Shown here: in pieces, positions 1 through 12,578 of the stretch
Layout of the letters: each line of letters opens with the position of its first letter
Position numbering within the stretch: the stretch's first letter is position 1
Assembly: GCA_950295325.1 (NCBI GenBank)
Contig: OX485803.1
Location: 62,823,554 to 62,887,553 of the forward strand
Source: Polytrichum commune
Lineage: Eukaryota; Streptophyta; Polytrichopsida; Polytrichales; Polytrichaceae
DNA length: 64,000 nucleotides
Direction: 5' to 3'
Notes under the pieces: generated by a model
The model's input: only the letters and a program-made list of their open reading frames with translations
Database searches by the model: none
Told to the model about the DNA's origin: nothing
Program-made: the position numbers and the translations under genes

Positions 1-2684
1 GTTTGTATGCAAAGAGTTCTAAGGATGTTGTAAAATAAAGACATTGACATATATGTACATAGATTGAGAGCATGCATTGGTACACAAATAGACTACGTAT
101 TCCAAGTGCCTAGGTTGCATATCACATGCTAGTGAGGGAAGCGAGGAAGGAGGGACAGGAATGTCACCTAACAGTGAGGTGACTGGCTAGGGCAGTCATT
201 GTACGTAACAAATCATGTATGCAAGAGACCGCCATGTTCTAAGAAGAGGGACACTCACCTTCTGAATGGTCAGCCCAAACAACAAACCAATAAACTTTAG
301 TTGGCGTCATTGGCATAAGGGCTATTCGAAATCCAATGCCCAAGTAGGTGCGCCATAATTCTCCCAACCCATGGTCGTCTGAAAATATTGCCATCCCTCG
401 GATTTGGAGCTCCCCAATAGGTTTTGGCTTCTCAAGGCCCATCCAAGATCCTATCGTCGAGTTTGCACCATCAAACCCAACCACAACCTGCCACCAGTAA
501 TTCCAATATCATCCCTTGTTGCCTAGATAATGCCCTTGTAACCTTTGGGTTGTGGATGGGAGATCCAACAACTAGTTATAGATCAACATGTTCACTTCTC
601 TAAATTGCAAATTCAAAATCAAAACTTTAGGCAACTCGGCAAGTTTTGAATTCAATAAATACATTTATTTGAAGTAAAAATATAAGGATTCATCAGAGCA
701 TAAGGAATAGCTGAGTGACATCATGGAAGGTAGTGGCCAAGTTGGCTCAACCTTCTCCCATTCATTGCCTTTGTGGCGACTTCCAATTTGCAGATTGACT
801 GTGCTTGGAGAGGAAATTTTCTAATGTCCATAACCATACTAAGCAACTCAAGTAAGTTTTCTTTCTAAAAAGGAGTAGCCATCCTTGCAGTGCCCAAATT
901 CAACACTAAATATGAATCATGGAGTACCTTTACGGCACAATGCGACCAACCTTGGCAGAGTAGGTGGAGCCATCTTGAAGCTCCAGGTCTGTGGTCTGTG
1001 ATGACGATGTTTGTGGTTTCTTGATACTTGTCACTCGCGAATTGAAGCGAATGGTTCCCTCTGGTAACTGCTCAGCAAGAGCTTCCAAGAGTGCCTTTCG
1101 CTCCACAATCCGCATCTCATGTGGCCTGTATGACAGTTATACAAAATTCAACTTCATATTCAGTGCCTATGAACCTTGTGACTGGGTTGCATGTATGTGG
1201 TGGAATAAGTCTCGTGATTCTAGGTACACTACCAAGGTCTACCAGCTTTTGAAATTTATAATTTGAAGTTTAGCTGTTAAACTCTGATTGAAGTGTCTCT
1301 GCAAGTTTCTAATCCCTCTAACATAATCTCCACATACTGTCTTCCACTTTCATCATATGTGAAAAATGGTATTGTGTAGAAAATTCTTTTACCCTCCTTC
1401 GCACGTAGAAAACTCCAAGGTTTTCAAGGTTTCGTTGCAGTCATTGTATACCTGCATTCTGAAAACAATAAAGATGAAAGAACTTGTAAGAGCCAGAAGC
1501 TGCAAATCCTTTCCATAATGCTATGACCTTCCAAAGCATAGAAATGAAATATTTTCTAAATAGTGCTCATTGAGCAGACCGGGCAGAGTGGTACGTGACC
1601 ACGAGCAAGGTCCCCCCTCCCTTCTCCCAGCAACCTTGATAATTTGACCTAATCTTTTTATCTGAAAAAGAGTCTGATCATCATTTGGAACTTTGTAAAC
1701 AACATGTTTGACCATGTAACATCATCTTTTGAGTGACATGCATGCGGTTTGTCCCAAGAAAACTTTGGGTGGAGGGCATAATCTTCTCATAATGGAAATC
1801 ATGTACAAATTTGACACACGAGAGGAGAGTGAATCAACAGCCGACACATACCGTGAAATGTTGATAGATGTGCTTCGGAACCGGTCGGCTAACCCCAAAA
1901 TCTGGAGAACACGCATTCCATTCGTATAGAGTGCAATGGTAACACCCTCGGCTCGTAGTTTGTTTGATTGTTCCAGCACCACAGCCTTTAGTCCAACCCT
2001 GCTCCAATTCATACGGAAAAATAATAATCCCATGGTCACATTTCGATTGTGGGTTCAAAGTCCAGATTTGAATTGTTTTGTTGAGGGCTTTGATCTCCTC
2101 TATTAACCTATCAATTTAGTCAAAGTCCGGGTTTTTGAGCAATTTAGGACACCCTTTAATGAGTTTGACCAAAAACTAGTAGATCAACTGCTTAAATTTC
2201 TTCTAAACTCGATCAACATTAACTAGTGGTGATTTGAAGATGGTTTAAGAGGGCGCAGAGAGGACGTTGGCCATGGGCCGGCATGAAAAAGAGACACTTC
2301 AGTCTATGAATATGGATTAGAAATCTACTATGATAATAAATCGTAGAATCATCCAGTGGAAAGATAACTAGTGATAAGGAACCACGATCTCCGTAGTGGA
2401 GAGAGAGAGGCGGGCATGGTGAAGAAACGTTTCAACTCTGTTCATTGTCTCCACTCGTATGCAAAGCCAGTGACGGGTTCACTGAGCCAGTCAACGGGCG
2501 AGGGGTTAACTGCCTGCCCCTTGTGCGAGGGTGTAATCTAAGAGCCCGGTACTTACCTATGAAGTGCACAAGCAAAAGCGAGCCCCCCTATGCCACCACC
2601 CACAATCACTATCTCCTCAGGCTCATGTCGCACTTGGCTAATTCCTCCAGCTTCAAGATCATCCACATGGTGCTCCCTCGCCAT
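1..2684 (-). CDS. FAD-dependent monooxygenase (MO1/CTF2/zeaxanthin-epoxidase-like), 5' part, cut by window edge
   Basis: Minus-strand spliced gene. Exons I can join in frame: 2684..2557, 1998..1852, 1458..1393, 1125..951 and 487..259, all with GT/AG borders and matching phases (745 coding bases). The ATG at 2684 is followed by an acidic leader, then the dinucleotide-binding motif IVIVGGGIGGLAFACALH. Exon 2 gives VVLEQSNKLRAEGVTIALYT and NGMRVLQILG. Exon 4 gives RIVERKALLEALAEQLPEGT, the conserved core helix of plant FAD monooxygenases. Exon 5 gives the FAD ribose-binding GD-type motif VVVGFDGANSTIG and later TKVYWFVVW. Order and motifs match the p-hydroxybenzoate-hydroxylase-fold family of plant MO1/CTF2 and zeaxanthin epoxidases. 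Substrate cannot be told. Exon 5 has a donor at 258, and I find no further exon in 1..258, so the C-terminal part lies outside the window. No stop interrupts the joined frame, so it could be a working gene. Confidence 0.85.
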
Positions 2685-2808
2685 CCTCAACAACTCACTT
2701 CAAGTAGACTCGGTACCTGTGGGATGCACTAACTTAGTCACTTGGTAGAATCTGAATAGCAAAGGAATTAATTTCAGTCAGAGCGGTACCTCCCATCAAG
2801 GCTTTAAA

Positions 2809-3057
2809 CTATCTCTCGCAGTCACGGAAACTGTGAACAAGACAGACGTACGGGGCCAGCTCAAAGTGGAAACCCGTGCACAAGGAGCGCAGCTTAATCA
2901 TAGCAAGTAATGTGTCAATCAGTGACGAGTAAGGTGTTGCATCAATCTGGAGCACAAACAAGTCTTCCAAGTTCAGTCCGACCACATTAATTCCCAGCGT
3001 TGTGGAACGTACCAAGTGCTCTTCCAACCCTTTGGCCATGCTCTGTTTGCAGGCCAC
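2809..3057 (-). other. Isolated open frame of unknown family
   Basis: An 82-codon minus-strand frame containing the stretch NVVGLNLEDLFVLQIDATPY and then TLLAMIKLRSLCTGFHFELA. The composition looks protein-like rather than random, and a stop is followed by more plausible codons downstream. It lies just upstream of the monooxygenase start on the same strand. I do not recognise a family. It could be a degraded exon or a transposon fragment. Confidence 0.25.
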
Positions 3058-4792
3058 GTGGATTTATTCTTGTTTTTTTAAAAGTGAAATAGTAGTAAGG
3101 TATGTGCTATGCTATGTTCTCCAATTCTGGGGGTGTCCTTTCGTTGAGCTCTAGGGAACAAATTCCAAAAGTGGGGTCTTGGGGTTCTCAAAGTACCAAT
3201 GCAATGAACAAATGAGGGTTGGGGAGGTGCTGGACTCAGGTGGAGCCCATCTCCATGAAAAAGATTTAGAAGCACTTACATGGGAGAGCCAAACACCAAA
3301 AATAAAGAACAAGGTAAGGGTGAGTTTCCATGTAGGCCGCTTGCCTACCGGTTTCTTGTGAGGACAAACTCGCCCAAATGCAGATGGAATATGGTGGGGT
3401 AGGGTTTGTATGGGCCAACAACACTGAGTATCCCCTTTACTGAGGGTGGTACTAATACCTTAGAGCATGCACTATTTAGCCAAATGTCAAAGTTACTAAG
3501 GGTTGTAATTTTTATTGAGTAACACTAGATTCATGAATGCATGCTCATTTACCAGAGATTTCAAGAAAATTAGTGCATACTCCAAGGTGTTTGTAGAGTG
3601 ATAGATTTTTTTAAATTTTTTTTAATATGGAAACACATGCTTGTCAATGAATAGTGTCAAGTGCTGATGCTTTCAATGAATAGTGCGAAGTGCTAGTACT
3701 TTCAGTGAATAGTGTTGCTATGAATAATATTTTTAATGAATAATCCCAAGATGAACAATGCTTCCTAGATCTTTTGGTGGTACTAATATCATAATGTAAA
3801 GAAATTTAGTACCTTCACTAATTTTCTACACTATTAGCCCCCCCCCCCCTTCACTAATTGGGATAATCGGTGTAGCTACTCTCATCTTCTCAAATCCAAA
3901 CCCACCTATTAACTTCCTCCCCTAGTTAGAACCTCCTGCTCTCTCCTAAAACCAGTCTTCAATCCTTCGTTGACCAGCACTTGTAGGTTTAAATGTGCTT
4001 TATTGGGTGCATGAAAGTCTAGCATCCCATGTCCACAACCCTTCACATTCTAGTAGGCCACTAGAATGTGGTGGGTTAGTGGCCTATGCTTATCTACACA
4101 AGAACACCTCCAACCGATTATTATCTAGAATCTAGTGGGTGAGTGGCTTACCAAGGGGTGGACTCTTCATTGGATACCTAAATGATGTACGTGGGTCACT
4201 ATGAAATTAAACTCGCTATATACAAGAAGTTTAAAGAGAAAAAACAAATGTATATGTACTAACGACAAGCTAGAAAATGACCTCATGTATGTATACTAAG
4301 CTTTTTGATTTATTGTGATAAATGTATCCACTACATATACAAGATAAAAATCATGAATTAAATAGGCATGTATTACCTATAAAATCCACTTTCAGTTTTC
4401 AATGAGAAAGTTATTGAACATTATTTTCATCCATAGTATGTACTTCAACGATTACATCAAACAAAGAAAGACAAGAGCATAATATTAGCCACAATCCAAA
4501 GAGAAAAACTCAAGGGAGCCCATGAGCACTCCAAGAGCCTCTAGTTTGCAAAACCTAGAACCCAAATGCAAACCCTAACAAGACTAGACAAGGTAGTCAT
4601 TGAGGATTATTACTATATAACAACAATGGATGAAAATATGTATTGAATGAAACTAACACATCTATTGTCAATTTTTTCTCTAAATCTTAGGGCCCCCTTT
4701 TGTACATTTACTTCAAATTTAATAATAGTCTTTTTTAATGTACATGTAAGGGAGAGATATTATTTTTCTCTAGTGTGTACAAATGCCTCAAA
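3058..4792. other. AT-rich spacer between monooxygenase gene and Element 2
   Basis: No convincing coding sequence. It holds a run of ten or more C at about 3839, a block at 3640..3760 with repeated GAATAGTG (one arm of an inverted repeat whose partner is near 19.66-19.82 kb), and low-complexity A/T stretches. Confidence 0.5.
3640..3790 (+). repeat. GAATAGTG-rich repeat, left arm of a long-range inverted pair
   Basis: The block reads as spaced GAATAGTG units. The stretch from about 3700 (AGTGAATAGTGTTGCTATGA and what follows) reappears in reverse complement at about 19660..19820 with a few mismatches. The two arms flank Element 2 on both sides at roughly 0.7-1.1 kb. Confidence 0.6.
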
Positions 4793-5559
4793 CATTATAT
4801 TTGGTAATCGGAGATTTTTTGATGACTTTGAGACTATTTAAGGACGTGGCTTTCAAATTTGTAGGAAGGAAAACACTACGAATATGCTATGTTCCCAATT
4901 TTGGATACAATTATGAGACTCAAATGCATGGAACTACACACACTAAAAAAAGACTTCAGGATATATGAAAACATTTGCGTATACAAAATTGGTATTATAT
5001 TTATTGAATAGGATTGAAATACAAAATACAAGTGGAATATCCAATTTTAGGCCAAAATCTTTGAAATATAATCGATCACCAACTAGTACATTTGGCAACT
5101 AAATGTATATGAATTTGACCTATACGTTTGGATCGTCAATACGACGCACTACTTTAATTTTTGCGATAGCCTTTCCGGCCAATCTTTTTCTTTTGCATTA
5201 ATGGCCTCCATGGCTATGAAGATTTCAGACCCGCGGTTGTAATCTTGTTTGTTCAATGGTCCGGAATATGTGCCATTCGTCCATATTTGCCAACGCGTTA
5301 TTGAATTGTGGGATGTGGTATTGTAAGTGGAATACAAAGGCGTTTGCGAAACCGAATGTCTTGCACCCCTCTGAAGGGCCAAACAACAATCGGACTTGCA
5401 AGAAGCGGTCTTGAGGGTTCGCCTAACCAATGAAGAAGTCGAGGATGGATGGCCCACATTCAAGTACAGCAGGGTTTGAAACAACGACCTCATATGTATA
5501 TAATGAAGTGGGTTAGTATAAGTGGGCACAAATGTGAGCAAGAATCAATCCCACCCTTA

Positions 5560-8500
5560 GTTGCGTCCTAGCCCGGGTGGAGAGTTCTTCTTCACACTTC
5601 CTATGTTACCTTTCACTTGTGCACCTCTACTCCATGCAAGTGTGAGAGAATTGGTGTGCATGACACCTTTTTATTAATTCGTACAAGCATTCACAAATGC
5701 TTGATCACCATACAATATCAATGCACCTAGTAACTAATTGAATTCCCTTCACTCCCAAGTCTAATGGCCCCATCCTAGTCAATTCACTCTAACCTTCCAT
5801 AGCCAAACCTACACCGCCTATCAATAGCAATTCACAGCTTAAGCACCAAGGCTCATAGCCCAATGTAAGCCTTGACCCGCCTTGACTCTCCTGGCTCCTT
5901 TTGCGGTGAATGAAACCTAGAGTCCATCCCTCAGAGGAGAGAGCAATGCAGGCCAACAAAAGAGTTGAATGAAGTTGCCGAAACCTCCTCTTCTCCACAC
6001 CTAATTGCTTAAGCAAGGAAAAAACTCCCTGGTAGTACCCCACGAGGAGGATGCTGAGAGCTTTTTGCTTTGTTGGCCCCTCGCTACCGATTCACCCACA
6101 CAAACGGCGAAACCACCCCCTTTCCAGCTAAATGCTTCTCCTCAGTTGCTGCCAGGCCGCCACTTGCCCTGCCCCCTCGTTCCGTGTGCCTACCTTACAG
6201 TTCCTAATGCACAACCAGGATGCCTTCAACTCTTGCCCCAAACCGTGATTGACAAAATGAACAGCACGCCCCCTTTGCATCACACGAGGAATCCTAAGGA
6301 CTAATCCAAGCCAGAACTGTGGCAGATGTCCACATCAGAACATATTCTTGCGGAGTCCTCACATTAGTCCCGAATCAAAGGTAAGTATGCAGCTCGATTG
6401 CAACACCTCCTTTCATAGGCAGCGTTTTCTGAGCTTCAGATCAAATCGCTCCAATGAATGCCCAAACCTCTCAGCTCATTCCACCACGCTAATTCCTTCC
6501 ACGCTGCCACCGTACTGCCTTCACCTTCAGTCCTCACTCCCCATGAAGGTTGCCAACCGACACCCCACTGTGGTCAGTTGGTGGCCACGGTTAGCATCCA
6601 TGAGTTCAAACCCTTGCTGCTCCCAGTACTTGGGTGAAGCTGTCGCAACCCTTGCTAGTTTTCCTTCACTTAGCTTGACCGCCTTTCCAACCTAGCAAGT
6701 GCCACGAGCGCTAACCTGCACATCCCACGCACATGCATGGTTAGCTCCCAAAACCGTGGACCTTCAAGCTCATGGCTAGGTCATCAAACCCTCCTACACA
6801 TGCATTCGGGACTCTCCCCTTAGTAGGTAGCCAATGGCTAAGGTGGACTTCCATCCATGGAAGTCCACTCTTGAGTTGATCATCGTGTTGCCAAAACAAC
6901 ACTACAACTACCCGGAGCACATTGCCAAGTATGCTCCGGGGGGGTCGGTCGGCTAAGCCCCCTCACCCATATAAGCCTCTAGGACTTTGGGCGGGGCCCC
7001 TACCCCACCGTCAAGTATCCTTTTGTCTCTCTACAAGGGTTGGGGCCAAGTGGACATTTTCCCTTAGCCGCTAGGGCTAGAACCTCCCAGCAGCTTCAGA
7101 CCACCATAACTTCTACATATGATGTCTGATGCTCTCAAGCAACCACTCTATCGTCACCTACTCTTTGCGTAGATGCCGATGGACCCCTCACTTGCCCCAT
7201 TCGGTCAAGTATTGAGGAAGTTATGGCTCCTCAAACCTTGGCAGTCCCGGGCACCACTCCCAGGTCACTGCTGTCCCAGGGTGCTGTACCGGGACAGCGC
7301 CCCACTCAAATTGCCATATCTCCTAGCTAGCACCTCCGATTGAGGTGTTCCTTAGCATTCTAGAATTCCACCGCCATAAGCTACTCATAACTTATGGCCT
7401 TACCCTCATGACTCTTAGTCCCTATGGGTGAGAGGCGCTCTCAACGCCCGGGGCCCTCACCCACACTAAGAGTACTTGGGCCCTCTCACCAATGGCGCCA
7501 CAAGTCCCGGGTGTCACTTTGGGGTCCCCCTTGTGCCCATGGTGTTGCGGGCACTCCTCATGGAGAGGTGCGCGACAAAAGCAGTCTCGCTTCAAGGGAC
7601 AATGTGCTGCACAGCTCTGCAACTTGGATTGTAGCAGTTGAACCCCTCTCTTCCTGCTAGCACCGCTGCCCACAAGACAATTCGCCCTGCCAACCAAGAG
7701 TGTAGGGACCAAACCTGCCCTTCATACTCAGCAGTCAACTGACTTACCCTTGCCCAAATGGATCGCACACCCGCACGAAGTACCTTGGATGCTTGAGCCA
7801 ACGTCAACCCCACCCACCAAGGAATGGCGACCAAGTCTAGTTGCAGGACGGGGGTGCGCAATGCCTCCGCAACAAATTCCACAGCAGGGTTTCAAAACTT
7901 TTGCTGATGCACTTCTGCAATGTGCAATTACTCCCTACCCCTAACACCATTCGCCTGACTATCAGGTACTCCACCTACCTTCTTGATGACTTGCATTCTA
8001 CTAAGCTACTGCTACACATATGAACCTTCGAAATCCCCCCATGCATCTCCTAGTCACATCATGCTCTCTTGTCATAGCCACAACAACCATTACACTGTTA
8101 CACCCATGAATCCTACCCTTCAACTACTCCTATTTTTCAACTACCAGGCTGCCTCCATAACACCACGAGCCGCACTTGGGCTAGTCCTCCTCACCACCTT
8201 ACCAAGGCATTTGAGTCCAACAATCCTTGGACTTGAGCTCGAACCCCGATCACGCTCCCCCCTCCATTCTGAGGATCTGCCAAAGGTGGGCTTCGAGTCG
8301 AATCCGATCCACCAGTGGCCCGTTATTGTAGCACCCACTAGTGACATGACCTAGGCCAGCCACTCAAAACTTTGGATTTTGCTCGTAGTGCCTATCTTGC
8401 CGGTCGCTCTTGACTCGAACTCAGCCAAATTCTTTTAGACTTCGCCGCTCATTGTGAGCATTGCTAAAGTGTTTGAGTCGTCATTCTTCCCTTACTCCCT

Positions 8501-9000
8501 TGCCCATGCCGGTGCTTCCACCAGCTTGCTTGCCTCCCACTCTCCCCCTTTCTCTGTTGTTCGTTGCTCCATCGCTACATACCAATCCTTGGCATCCACC
8601 TTAATCTTAAACCTCCACTACACATTAACGCTCCATGCTTCCCACTGCAGTAGGGCTTCCGCATGGCCCTCAACAATTCTCTCCCTTCACCTACCTTCTG
8701 AGCCTCTCCTCTCTTGCCTCCCGAGACCCCTCCAACCTCCTCCTTTTTTTCCGCGTTGCCTGGCATCTTTTGGGCCACCCGGAAAAAAACTGGTTTGACC
8801 TCTCTCCTTGGCCTTCCCCTCCTAAGATTCCCTCTTCCCACACACATTAATTGCTCTTACCCCTTTTATTTTAGTTAAATTCATTTTACCTCTTCCTAAG
8901 GGTGAGGTTGACTTCTTTAAATTGCATTTCCATTTCCCATAATTTATGTTAAGGTTAATTAACATGTGAGCACAATTTTTGGGCTCACAACAAGTTACGG
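5560..9000. mobile_element. ~3.4 kb insertion within the gene D intron of Element 2, itself carrying a solo LTR
   Basis: Relative to Element 1, the gene D intron is expanded from 152 bases to about 3.6 kb. The inserted DNA is more C/T-rich than its surroundings and has only short, unconvincing frames. I could not define its ends or family. A solo LTR (6641..7577) is nested inside it, which gives a relative order of insertions: Element 2, then this insert, then the LTR. Confidence 0.5.
6641..7577 (+). mobile_element. Solo LTR, family A, copy 1
   Basis: Starts TGTCGCAACCCTTGCTAG and ends GAGAGGTGCGCGACA, so it has TG..CA ends with the short inverted termini TGTCGC/GCGACA. Length 937 bases. Flanked by near-identical five-base direct repeats (GAAGC before, AAAGC after). 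Two further copies lie at 33446 and 39798 in the same orientation. No reverse transcriptase or gag frame is adjacent, so I read it as a solo LTR left after LTR-LTR recombination. Confidence 0.8.
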
Positions 9001-9634
9001 ATGCAAGTTCAAAATTCCCAAGAAACAAAAATGCACTAATATACGGAAACCAACAAGGAAAAACTTGAGAAGGCCAAAAGTTGGGCACCTTGGCCTTGGA
9101 GGTGTTGGTGTGAGCTTCGGGGACATTGATGGGGGTAGATACAAGCACGATAAGGATGTTTGTAAACGTCGGGACATCAATTTGGGGTTCATCCATGCAA
9201 AGGCGTCTGGTTGATCGTGGGCCCTTGGGGACGGAATATTTGGATGGTGACGCATCAATGTCAATAATACAAACGTGCTTCTTGTTGCGAAGGGGAGATG
9301 GAGATGGAGATGGAGTGTAGTTGAGTTTTGCTACCTTTGAAGGAGGGTTATCCACAACTCCGTCTTCAAACCCAGAGTCTTTGGAATAATTAACAGCAGA
9401 GGCGATATCGACGGCCGATATTGGAAAAGTGAAGGCATTGCAATGTCACTCATACCAAGGGATGGGGAGCCAGGCCCCGATGGAGATGCAGATGCATTGA
9501 TGATACTTTGGGATGCTTGGTGAGGCAACTAAGACACAATAAATACATTACAAAGAAAAGGGGGGAACGGTTAGATATAAACATGGAGAATCCAAGTACA
9601 AATCCAAAAATGTTCAAAGTTTTCAAATTAACTT

Positions 9635-10378
9635 ATTGAATTTAGCGTACATGTACAACTTCTTAAATACTTCATCTTGTGGACCAAGAGGCCTATTGCC
9701 AATGGGGTTGGAGAGGACAAAATCCGGGACACTTTCGGGGTGACAAGCAAACCTCCTAATGTAGGGACCTAGCTCATTCTCTAGAAGGTGTCATTCTATC
9801 GCATTTCCAAGGATCCGGGAAGATGGCGTGGCCCAGGGGGTTGAGGATACTCTTTGTGGGGCTGCCGTTGATGAGGAGAGTGTTCTCCGGGGTGGGCAAA
9901 CAACTGTGGGGCACCCCCTCCAACACAAGAACGCCCACCCAGAGGTTCTTCGTGAGGACCTTTAGGAATTGCGGCCAACCGCCTCATGCGACCTTGGGTA
10001 TAATCTTGCCTTTAGGGTCATGGGCCTCATCGTAGTATTCTTGACCGAGAAGCAAGCAGGGCTTTGCGAGTTCTTGGAAAAGGAAACCAAGGATGGCCTC
10101 CATGTTGTTCATGAGCATAGAGCTCTAGATGATCACATGGGCCAAGCCAAGGGCCTCACAAAGGAAGCGCCTCAAGCCGGATCGGGCCCGGACGGCCTTC
10201 TTGTTAATGAAGGTATCGAATTGTTTGCCGTAATCCATGTCTTGTGGACTACGGAAAGGCCCCTTGGACACACTTTGTGGGATATGTTTGGAATGGCAAA
10301 GCACCCCATTGAGGTCAAGTATCATGAATGATTTCCTCATGAGCCGACTTGGTCTTCCCGAGGGGTTGCAAGCTATCT
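9635..10378 (-). pseudogene. FCP1-like phosphatase-domain gene (gene C) remnant in Element 2
   Basis: Minus-strand frame starting after an acceptor-like GACAG at 10379. It encodes EIACNPSGRPSRLM, then SFMILDLNGVLCHSKHIP, matching Element 1 gene C (EIGRKPSTSGRLTRNKPF, VVFDLNGVLCHTEHIP). The HAD motif I position reads DLNGVL in both copies. Downstream blocks FLKVL, GVPHSCLPTPENTLLINGSP and SKPIGN-like SNPIGN also align. It is broken: a TAG at 10127..10125 replaces the Trp of VIVWSSM, a frameshift lies near 9790, and the motif IV Asp pair (LVDDSP in Element 1) has become LINGSP. Not functional as a phosphatase. Confidence 0.8.
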
Positions 10379-10693
10379 CTGTCGGGACTTGTGATGAAAC
10401 ATTCTATCTTGGTGAATGTTACTACTCACGAAAACCAATTGACAAACGTGAATAAATTCAACAAAGAAATAGAAGGCCAAAATAATCTAAACTATCTAGT
10501 TCCAAAAGATTTATTAATGTAACATGTGATATACATTTTTCAAAAGAAATATGTCAATGAGCCCAAAAATCTAGCGTTTTCTCTCCTAAAATTAATGGAA
10601 ACTATGCTTGGAAAAATTGCATCTACTCGCGGGGGAAGGCCGGAGTTGAACTCGCAAATATACACCACCATGAAGGTGGTAAACATGGAACAT

Positions 10694-10824
10694 ACGGACG
10701 CGCGTCCGCAACGTGGGAGGCATACTCATAGGTTGATTACCTCTTCAATGGCGAGGTCAGCGCCAACAGTGCCTCCCTCACTAGGAATTGCCATCATGGA
10801 CACAGGTTCCGGATGTGCGTCCGT
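10694..10824. repeat. Two Element-2-type palindromes
   Basis: Sites at 10694..10709 (ACGGACGCGCGTCCGC) and 10809..10824 (CCGGATGTGCGTCCGT). Arms are ACGGACG/CGTCCGT instead of the ACGAACG/CGTTCGT of Element 1. They fall in or beside the coding frame of the gene B remnant, as do two palindromes at the equivalent place in Element 1 gene B. Confidence 0.7.
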
Positions 10825-11021
10825 GAAATTGTAAAGACCATCTGTTTCCACCAGCAAGGTGTCTCCAACCGCTAGAAAGGCTTGGGTATCTATGTAAGGC
10901 TGCTCCAACTTTGTGGCGTCTTGGCTCCCCCGCATATATACATCTTCATCGCCAATGGGGGCGTTGTTTTGATTGACAACTATCTCATCGTCACTTGTTG
11001 TCTCACGTGTCAGGCGCTTTT
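10726..11021 (-). pseudogene. C-terminal gene B remnant in Element 2
   Basis: A continuous minus-strand frame from 11021 (KKRLTRETTSDDEIVV) through MRGSQDATKLEQPYID, TLLVETDGLYNFTDAHPEPV and GADLAIEEVINL to a stop at 10726. It continues the frame that is interrupted on the other side by the 11.02-14.8 kb insertion. By position it corresponds to the last exon of gene B in Element 1, and the palindrome at 10809 is inside the frame. Sequence similarity at this end is weak, so the assignment rests mostly on order. Confidence 0.5.
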
Positions 11022-11276
11022 TGTCGCGGCCCGCATTTTCTTAAAATCTTAAGAAACCTTGTTTTGAGTTTAAAGAATAGGTTTGACTAAGGAAAACATA
11101 ATAAGTAGAGTACTTTATAGGTAGATTGTTAGGTAGGTTATTTAGAATTGAGAAGAAAAATTAAAATCCTTAAAATAGTTTAAAATATCGAATTGAGTTA
11201 GTGTTAGGAATTCCGTTTCAATTCGGAAACCTTAGAGCGGAGCAGACCGCACAGGCGACAGCGGGCCGCAACCACC

Positions 11277-12578
11277 ATGGCGATCCAAACACGGAGGAGG
11301 ATCGCGGACAAGCCGCTAGCCCTCCGCAAGGTGCACGTGGTCATCCCCACTGGTCGAGAGGAGAGCAATGAGTTGAAGGCAGACTTGAGGCGCATGGGCT
11401 GCCTCGGGTTATGGAAAAAATCTTGGAGAGTACGCTGTGAAGAGATGGTAAGGGAGTTAGTCACTGGGGAGGTGGACCACGTTTACGCTTCCACCATCCG
11501 GGGCCGACCGGATAGGTGGAATGCGGAATTGTGGAGTCGGGTTTACGGGTTCCAGCAGGGAGGGGAAGGTATGGCCACTAAGAGAGAGGATTGTACCAGG
11601 GACAAATTCTCCCAGAGGTTGGACCCCAAGTATGGTTACTTTGTGAAGGATTGTAAAGACTAGAAGGAAATGAGGATGTTAGCTTTTCTAGTACCTATTT
11701 TTAGCCCGGAGAAGCCCTATAACATCATTCTTACCCTTGCCACCACCTTACTTCTTGCATACTCCGAGAAGAAGGTGGTGGATTGGAGAAGCATCATTGG
11801 GGAGTTGGTGCACAAGTTGGCAACCAACACTAAGCGCGGCCAACCTTCATACATTGGGCCTTTCCTCTTCCACCTTTACGCACACGAAAACCTACTCACG
11901 GACGAAGAGGAAACCCAATGGACATCGCATCAGTTCATGCGGGAGCTCCAGACTACCGACTCGGAGCCGGAGATGGGCCATGAAGGTTCGAAGGAGGAAG
12001 ATGTGGTGGAGTTGAGCAACGAAGAGCGGCCCGTGACCAAGAAGCGGAAACTAATGTTGGGGAATCGTGCGATGCGGACCAGGTCCGCCACCAAGCCGGT
12101 AGGAGGTGGAACCTCCATCTTCCCCTTGGAGGACAATCCGGTGGACTCCATTATCCGCGACTTGGAGGGAGTACGGTCCCGGATTGCGGAATATGAGCTG
12201 CAAATGCAACAAGTAAGGGAATTGGTGGGCAATCGTCCGCGGGAGAGTTTGGTTGCCGCAATACAAGAGGCCATCCAAGATCCGCGCCGGTTGCGGAAGC
12301 TGGAGCGTAAGGTGGACCACCTTACGGCGGAAGAGCGGAAGACCGCGGAACGAATACGGAAGTTGGAGGCGAAGCGAGAGAAGCTCCTTAAGCAGGTAAA
12401 TGATACCACCCTCACGGTACAAAAGGTGAGTGATATGGTGGAAATTCCGGGGAATGTATGGTGGAAAGCCAAGATGTTCGACGTGGAATTGAAGAATGCG
12501 GGCCATGTTTCCGGATCGAAAATTATTACCTTCATCATGGATCAAGGGAGTAAGATGGACGTATCTTTGAAGCAATGA
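11277..12578 (+). CDS. Coiled-coil protein of unplaced element, gag-like or plant-mobile-domain-like; one in-frame TAG
   Basis: One reading frame from ATG 11277 to TGA 12578, interrupted only by a TAG at 11661..11663 between KDCKD and KEMRML. The N-terminal ~128 residues are basic and include ASTIRGRPDRWNAELW. After the TAG come SPEKPYNIILTLATTLLLAY and KKVVDWRSIIGELVHKLA, reminiscent of N-terminal regions of plant retroelement or mobile-domain proteins. Residues from about 290 on form a long charged coiled coil (RRLRKLERKVDHLTAEERKT then RIRKLEAKREKLLKQ). A basic KKRKL patch may be a nuclear signal. No enzymatic motif seen. TAG could be a TGG mutation or a readthrough stop. Family not established. 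Confidence 0.6.

Larger units (their letters stand above)
5149..9528 (-). pseudogene. Gene D remnant in Element 2 (unknown family), split by a large intronic insertion
   Basis: Minus-strand relative of gene D of Element 1. The upstream exon (about 9528..9089) shows MPSLFQYRPS, then in a shifted frame NYSKDSGFEDGVVDNPPSKV, then TRRLCMDEP, ending SKAK at a GT donor. The downstream exon (about 5505..5149) shows GHPSSTSSL, SDCCLALQRGARHSVSQTP, YSTYNTTS and RGSEIFIAMEA. Each block has a clear counterpart in Element 1 at 60.1-61.0 kb (MPSLYQF, DYSRDVGIDDGVV, SRRLCMEGP, PKAK, ARPSSTSSL, SDRCLALRRSARRSLSQTP). One single-base frameshift lies near 9410. The intron is 152 bases in Element 1 but about 3.6 kb here, because other repeats inserted into it. 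Function unknown. Confidence 0.7.

Noticed and set aside
7422-7712. Frames shared by the copies at 7.4, 34.3 and 40.5 kb as a conserved small gene
   Set aside because: They lie inside the three solo LTRs and are shared because the LTR is shared; stops differ between copies.
6005-8850. Several 60-120 codon frames as possible genes
   Set aside because: C/T-rich repeat DNA on both strands; no conserved motif, and the region lies inside an intron insertion.
11930-12538. 202-codon minus-strand frame
   Set aside because: Ser/Phe/Arg-rich mirror of the charged coiled-coil ORF on the plus strand.
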